A stretch of DNA of 64,000 nucleotides from an uncultured Christensenella sp. (GTDB taxonomy: Bacteria > Bacillota > Clostridia > Christensenellales > UBA1242), in NCBI GenBank assembly GCA_948466185.1, contig CAOJZM010000005.1, positions 33,980-97,979 on the forward strand. Direction: 5' to 3'. A model generated the notes under the pieces. The model did not search any database and had not been told where the DNA came from. It was given only the letters and a program-made list of their open reading frames with translations. The position numbers were made by a program, and so were the translations under genes. This document shows, in pieces, positions 62,481 to 64,000 of the stretch; the stretch's first letter is position 1; each line of letters begins with the position of its first letter.

Positions 62481-62978
62481 TTATTCAATGTTAATTATTA
62501 TCACTTCCTTATTTTTAGCATTTGCATAGCGTATGGTCGCCCCGGTGCCACTGCGACTGGACCCATTCCACACCGCAATGACAACGTCAGAATTATCAAC
62601 CATATATTTGTTACGCTTCAACATACAGTCATACGTATAACTTTCGCTGATGTATGTAACCTTGTCACAATACTCCAAAATGTTTTTATATCTTTCCACA
62701 TAATCAAAACTCCATTTATTAGTTTGGTTTTTGCAGGGGATGGCTGCTTCAAGCGATATGTTTTCATATCGCTTTTTCAGTTTGATAATCATTTCCGCGG
62801 CAATCAAGTCAACGCCCATAGCCATACCACATATAAAATTTGTAACACCTTTATCAAGCTGCTTTTCTATGATGTGTTTTAATTTGATTTTGAAAGCCAA
62901 ACATTTAAGTCCGGTTTCATTATATCCCCAAGGCAAACTTTTGGGGCGATGTCCCGTAAAACAACAAGTCTTTTGCAT
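62481..62978 (-). CDS. SLOG-domain protein of the YspA/YoqJ (DUF1273-like) type, 165 aa
   Basis: KTCCFTGHRPKSLPWG at the N-terminus, then ICGMAMGVDLIAAEMII at about residues 49-65 and NSDVVIAVWNGSSRSGTGATIRYA near 128-151 are the nucleotide-binding signatures of this branch of the SLOG/Rossmann fold. Family members are proposed to bind nucleotide-derived ligands; biochemical roles are mostly unproven. AGGAGG sits at 62984-62989 before the ATG. It is divergent from three small XRE genes and shares a promoter-operator region with them. Confidence 0.88.
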   Translation of the reverse strand: MQKTCCFTGHRPKSLPWGYNETGLKCLAFKIKLKHIIEKQLDKGVTNFICGMAMGVDLIAAEMIIKLKKRYENISLEAAIPCKNQTNKWSFDYVERYKNILEYCDKVTYISESYTYDCMLKRNKYMVDNSDVVIAVWNGSSRSGTGATIRYANAKNKEVIIINIE

Positions 62979-62995
62979 AGTTAATGTCCTCCTGC

Positions 62996-63010
62996 ACAGT
63001 CTATAACTGT
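62996..63010. promoter_or_regulatory. operator 1 (ACAGT-CTATA-ACTGT)
   Basis: Inverted half-sites ACAGT/ACTGT with a 5-base spacer. It is the first of two copies 29 bases apart in the divergent promoter region. Confidence 0.75.
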
Positions 63011-63024
63011 ATTTTTACTATTCT

Positions 63025-63039
63025 ACAGTTTAAAACTGT
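63025..63039. promoter_or_regulatory. operator 2 (ACAGT-TTAAA-ACTGT)
   Basis: A second exact ACAGT/ACTGT palindrome, ending four bases before the first XRE start codon, so bound protein would block both transcription and translation. Confidence 0.75.
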
Positions 63040-63042
63040 AAA

Positions 63043-63285
63043 ATGTCAAGTGAAAGGAAGTGGGATGTGGAGTACAGATATAAATTTTGTAAAAACTTAA
63101 AAGAATTGCGAGAATTAAGCGGTTTAACATTAAAGCAAGTTGCTTCAAAGATAGGGATAAAGTACCAATCGTATCAGGCATACGAGCAAGGTTTCAGCGT
63201 TCCTAGTTTTGATCATTTAATGATAATCGCTGATTTGTTTGATGTAGAACTAGATGAGTTGGTTGGCCGAAAAGGTAAATATTAA
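63043..63285 (+). CDS. small XRE regulator 1, 80 aa
   Basis: One Cro/cI HTH domain fills the protein: CKNLKELRELSGLTLKQVASKIGIKYQSYQAYEQGFSVPSFDHLMIIADLFDVELDELVGR. The family hallmark is the LTLKQVASKIG helix and the recognition helix YQSYQAYEQG. The start at 63043 overlaps the end of operator 2 and has no ribosome site. The gene probably represses itself and the divergent SLOG gene (inference). Confidence 0.85.
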   Translation: MSSERKWDVEYRYKFCKNLKELRELSGLTLKQVASKIGIKYQSYQAYEQGFSVPSFDHLMIIADLFDVELDELVGRKGKY

Positions 63286-63295
63286 TTAAGGCAGC

Positions 63296-63310
63296 ACAGT
63301 TTATAACTGC
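63296..63310. promoter_or_regulatory. operator 3 (ACAGT-TTATA-ACTGC)
   Basis: One mismatch from operators 1 and 2. It is the first of a second pair, again 29 bases apart. Confidence 0.7.
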
Positions 63311-63324
63311 ATTAAAGAAATCAC

Positions 63325-63339
63325 ACAGTTATAGATTGT
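63325..63339. promoter_or_regulatory. operator 4 (ACAGT-TATAG-ATTGT)
   Basis: One mismatch in the right half-site. It overlaps a possible -10 box TAAAAT (63339-63344), with the ATG seven bases after that box. Confidence 0.65.
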
Positions 63340-63351
63340 AAAATAAGGCTA

Positions 63352-63567
63352 ATGAAAGAGTTTTATGAATTTCCCAAGATAATAAAAGAATTGCGTAAGT
63401 CTAATGAGTGGACGCAAGCATTTGTTGCGGGAGAATTGGGAATAACTTATCAATCTTACCAAGCATATGAAAGAGGTCTGGCTCTTCCGACTTTAGAGAA
63501 TTTTGTCAAATTAGCAGATTTGTATGAAGTTTCGCTGGATTATTTATTGGGTAGAAAAGAATATTAA
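63352..63567 (+). CDS. small XRE regulator 2, 71 aa
   Basis: A single HTH: IIKELRKSNEWTQAFVAGELGITYQSYQAYERGLALPTLENFVKLADLYEVSLDYLLGRKEY. Its second half is almost identical to regulator 3, so the two arose by recent duplication. It has its own pair of operators upstream. AAGG is a poor ribosome site. Confidence 0.83.
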   Translation: MKEFYEFPKIIKELRKSNEWTQAFVAGELGITYQSYQAYERGLALPTLENFVKLADLYEVSLDYLLGRKEY

Positions 63568-63638
63568 TATACTTAATGTCTACATTAGATAACTTATTAG
63601 TCTATATATAAAAAATAATATTATGATAAACTTTCTAC

Positions 63639-63842
63639 ATGATATTAAATTATAGATTAAAATTGTTGAGAAAAAGAAAGAAGTACACGCAAGCGTTTGT
63701 TGCAAGCAAATTGGGGATAGCCTATCAATCTTATCAGAATTATGAGAGGGGATTGACTTTGCCAACATTAGAAAACTTTGTGAAACTGGCAGATTTATAC
63801 GAGGTTTCCTTGGATTATTTAATAGGTAGAAAGGAATACTGA
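63639..63842 (+). CDS. small XRE regulator 3, 67 aa
   Basis: A single HTH: LLRKRKKYTQAFVASKLGIAYQSYQNYERGLTLPTLENFVKLADLYEVSLDYLIGRKEY. TAAACT ends six bases before the ATG, with no ribosome site and a weak -35, suggesting another leaderless start. Unlike its neighbours it lacks the ACAGT operators. The stop lies in a terminator stem. Confidence 0.82.
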   Translation: MILNYRLKLLRKRKKYTQAFVASKLGIAYQSYQNYERGLTLPTLENFVKLADLYEVSLDYLIGRKEY

Positions 63843-63863
63843 AAATGGAGTATTCTTTTTTTC
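63834..63863 (+). terminator. terminator of XRE regulator 3
   Basis: GAATACT and AGTATTC stem with an 8-base loop and T8. Confidence 0.8.
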
Positions 63864-63957
63864 TCACAACGGGTGCGGGGATGTCGCGAAATGTCTATAA
63901 AAAGGCTGAATAGAGTAAAAATAATTTAAAAAAATACAAATTTTTTTTGAAAAACCG

Positions 63958-63987
63958 TTGACAATAAGAGAAGAGTTGTGTTAATAT
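63958..63987 (+). promoter_or_regulatory. promoter facing out of the window
   Basis: TTGACA, 18 bases and TAATAT. It should drive a gene beyond base 64000. Confidence 0.6.
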
Positions 63988-64000
63988 ATTAACGCTTGCC

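Noticed and set aside
62457-62882. 141-codon plus-strand frame
   Set aside because: It is fully antisense to the SLOG gene, which has clear motifs and a ribosome site.

Overview
The window is an AT-rich chromosomal segment from a low-GC Gram-positive bacterium, most likely an anaerobic, gut-type clostridium (inference). The evidence is the origin-proximal gene order rpmH-rnpA-yidD-yidC-jag-mnmE-mnmG-rsmG-parA-parB with two perfect parS sites, the sporulation-type genes (SpoIIP-like, YabP, YabQ, a Spo0A DNA-binding domain), rubrerythrin, A-rich Shine-Dalgarno sites, and giant surface proteins built from FnIII-like, GLUG, MBG and InlB-type repeats. An uncultured Christensenellales-like lineage would fit but cannot be proven from this sequence.

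Layout. 1-1.8 kb: a truncated BspA-like leucine-rich-repeat protein and dUTPase, both on the minus strand. 1.8-13.4 kb: the ribosome/membrane-insertion/tRNA-modification/partition block. It is interrupted by a phosphorylase gene inside a 15-bp inverted repeat (between mnmE and mnmG) and by an XRE regulator coupled to rsmG. 13.4-22 kb: rubrerythrin, a free-standing Spo0A output domain, tRNA-Ser, small accessory genes (CAT-like, UDG-like, GIY-YIG, DUF421, GNAT), SpoIIP, a PQ-loop protein, tRNA-Asn, yabP-yabQ-divIC and an RluA synthase. 22.2-32.7 kb: a 3193-residue lipoprotein and a companion lipoprotein. 32.8-34.7 kb: an unknown gene divergent from three tandem double-HTH XRE genes. 35-48.7 kb: mostly housekeeping genes (typA, dnaB, gltX, rmuC, trpS), with a phosphatase-hydrolase fusion, a frameshifted nitroreductase and tRNA-Gly. 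49-62.1 kb: a 4368-residue membrane-anchored surface protein. 62.2-64 kb: a dispersed repeat, a YspA-like SLOG protein and three small XRE genes with shared paired operators.

The observations I consider most worth following are these. (1) Many genes appear to start at or next to the transcription start of a canonical sigma-A promoter and have no Shine-Dalgarno site, which suggests frequent leaderless mRNAs. (2) Two G9 tracts lie in coding sequence, one in frame at a domain fusion and one breaking a nitroreductase, and they look like slippage switches. (3) Each giant surface-protein locus is followed by a three-gene XRE array, and one array has paired 15-bp operators repeated at exactly 29-bp spacing. 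(4) A Spo0A output domain occurs without its receiver. (5) Mosaic tRNA fragments in inverted order flank two tRNA genes.

All coordinates and translations were read by eye. No database search was run, so family names rest on recognised motifs.
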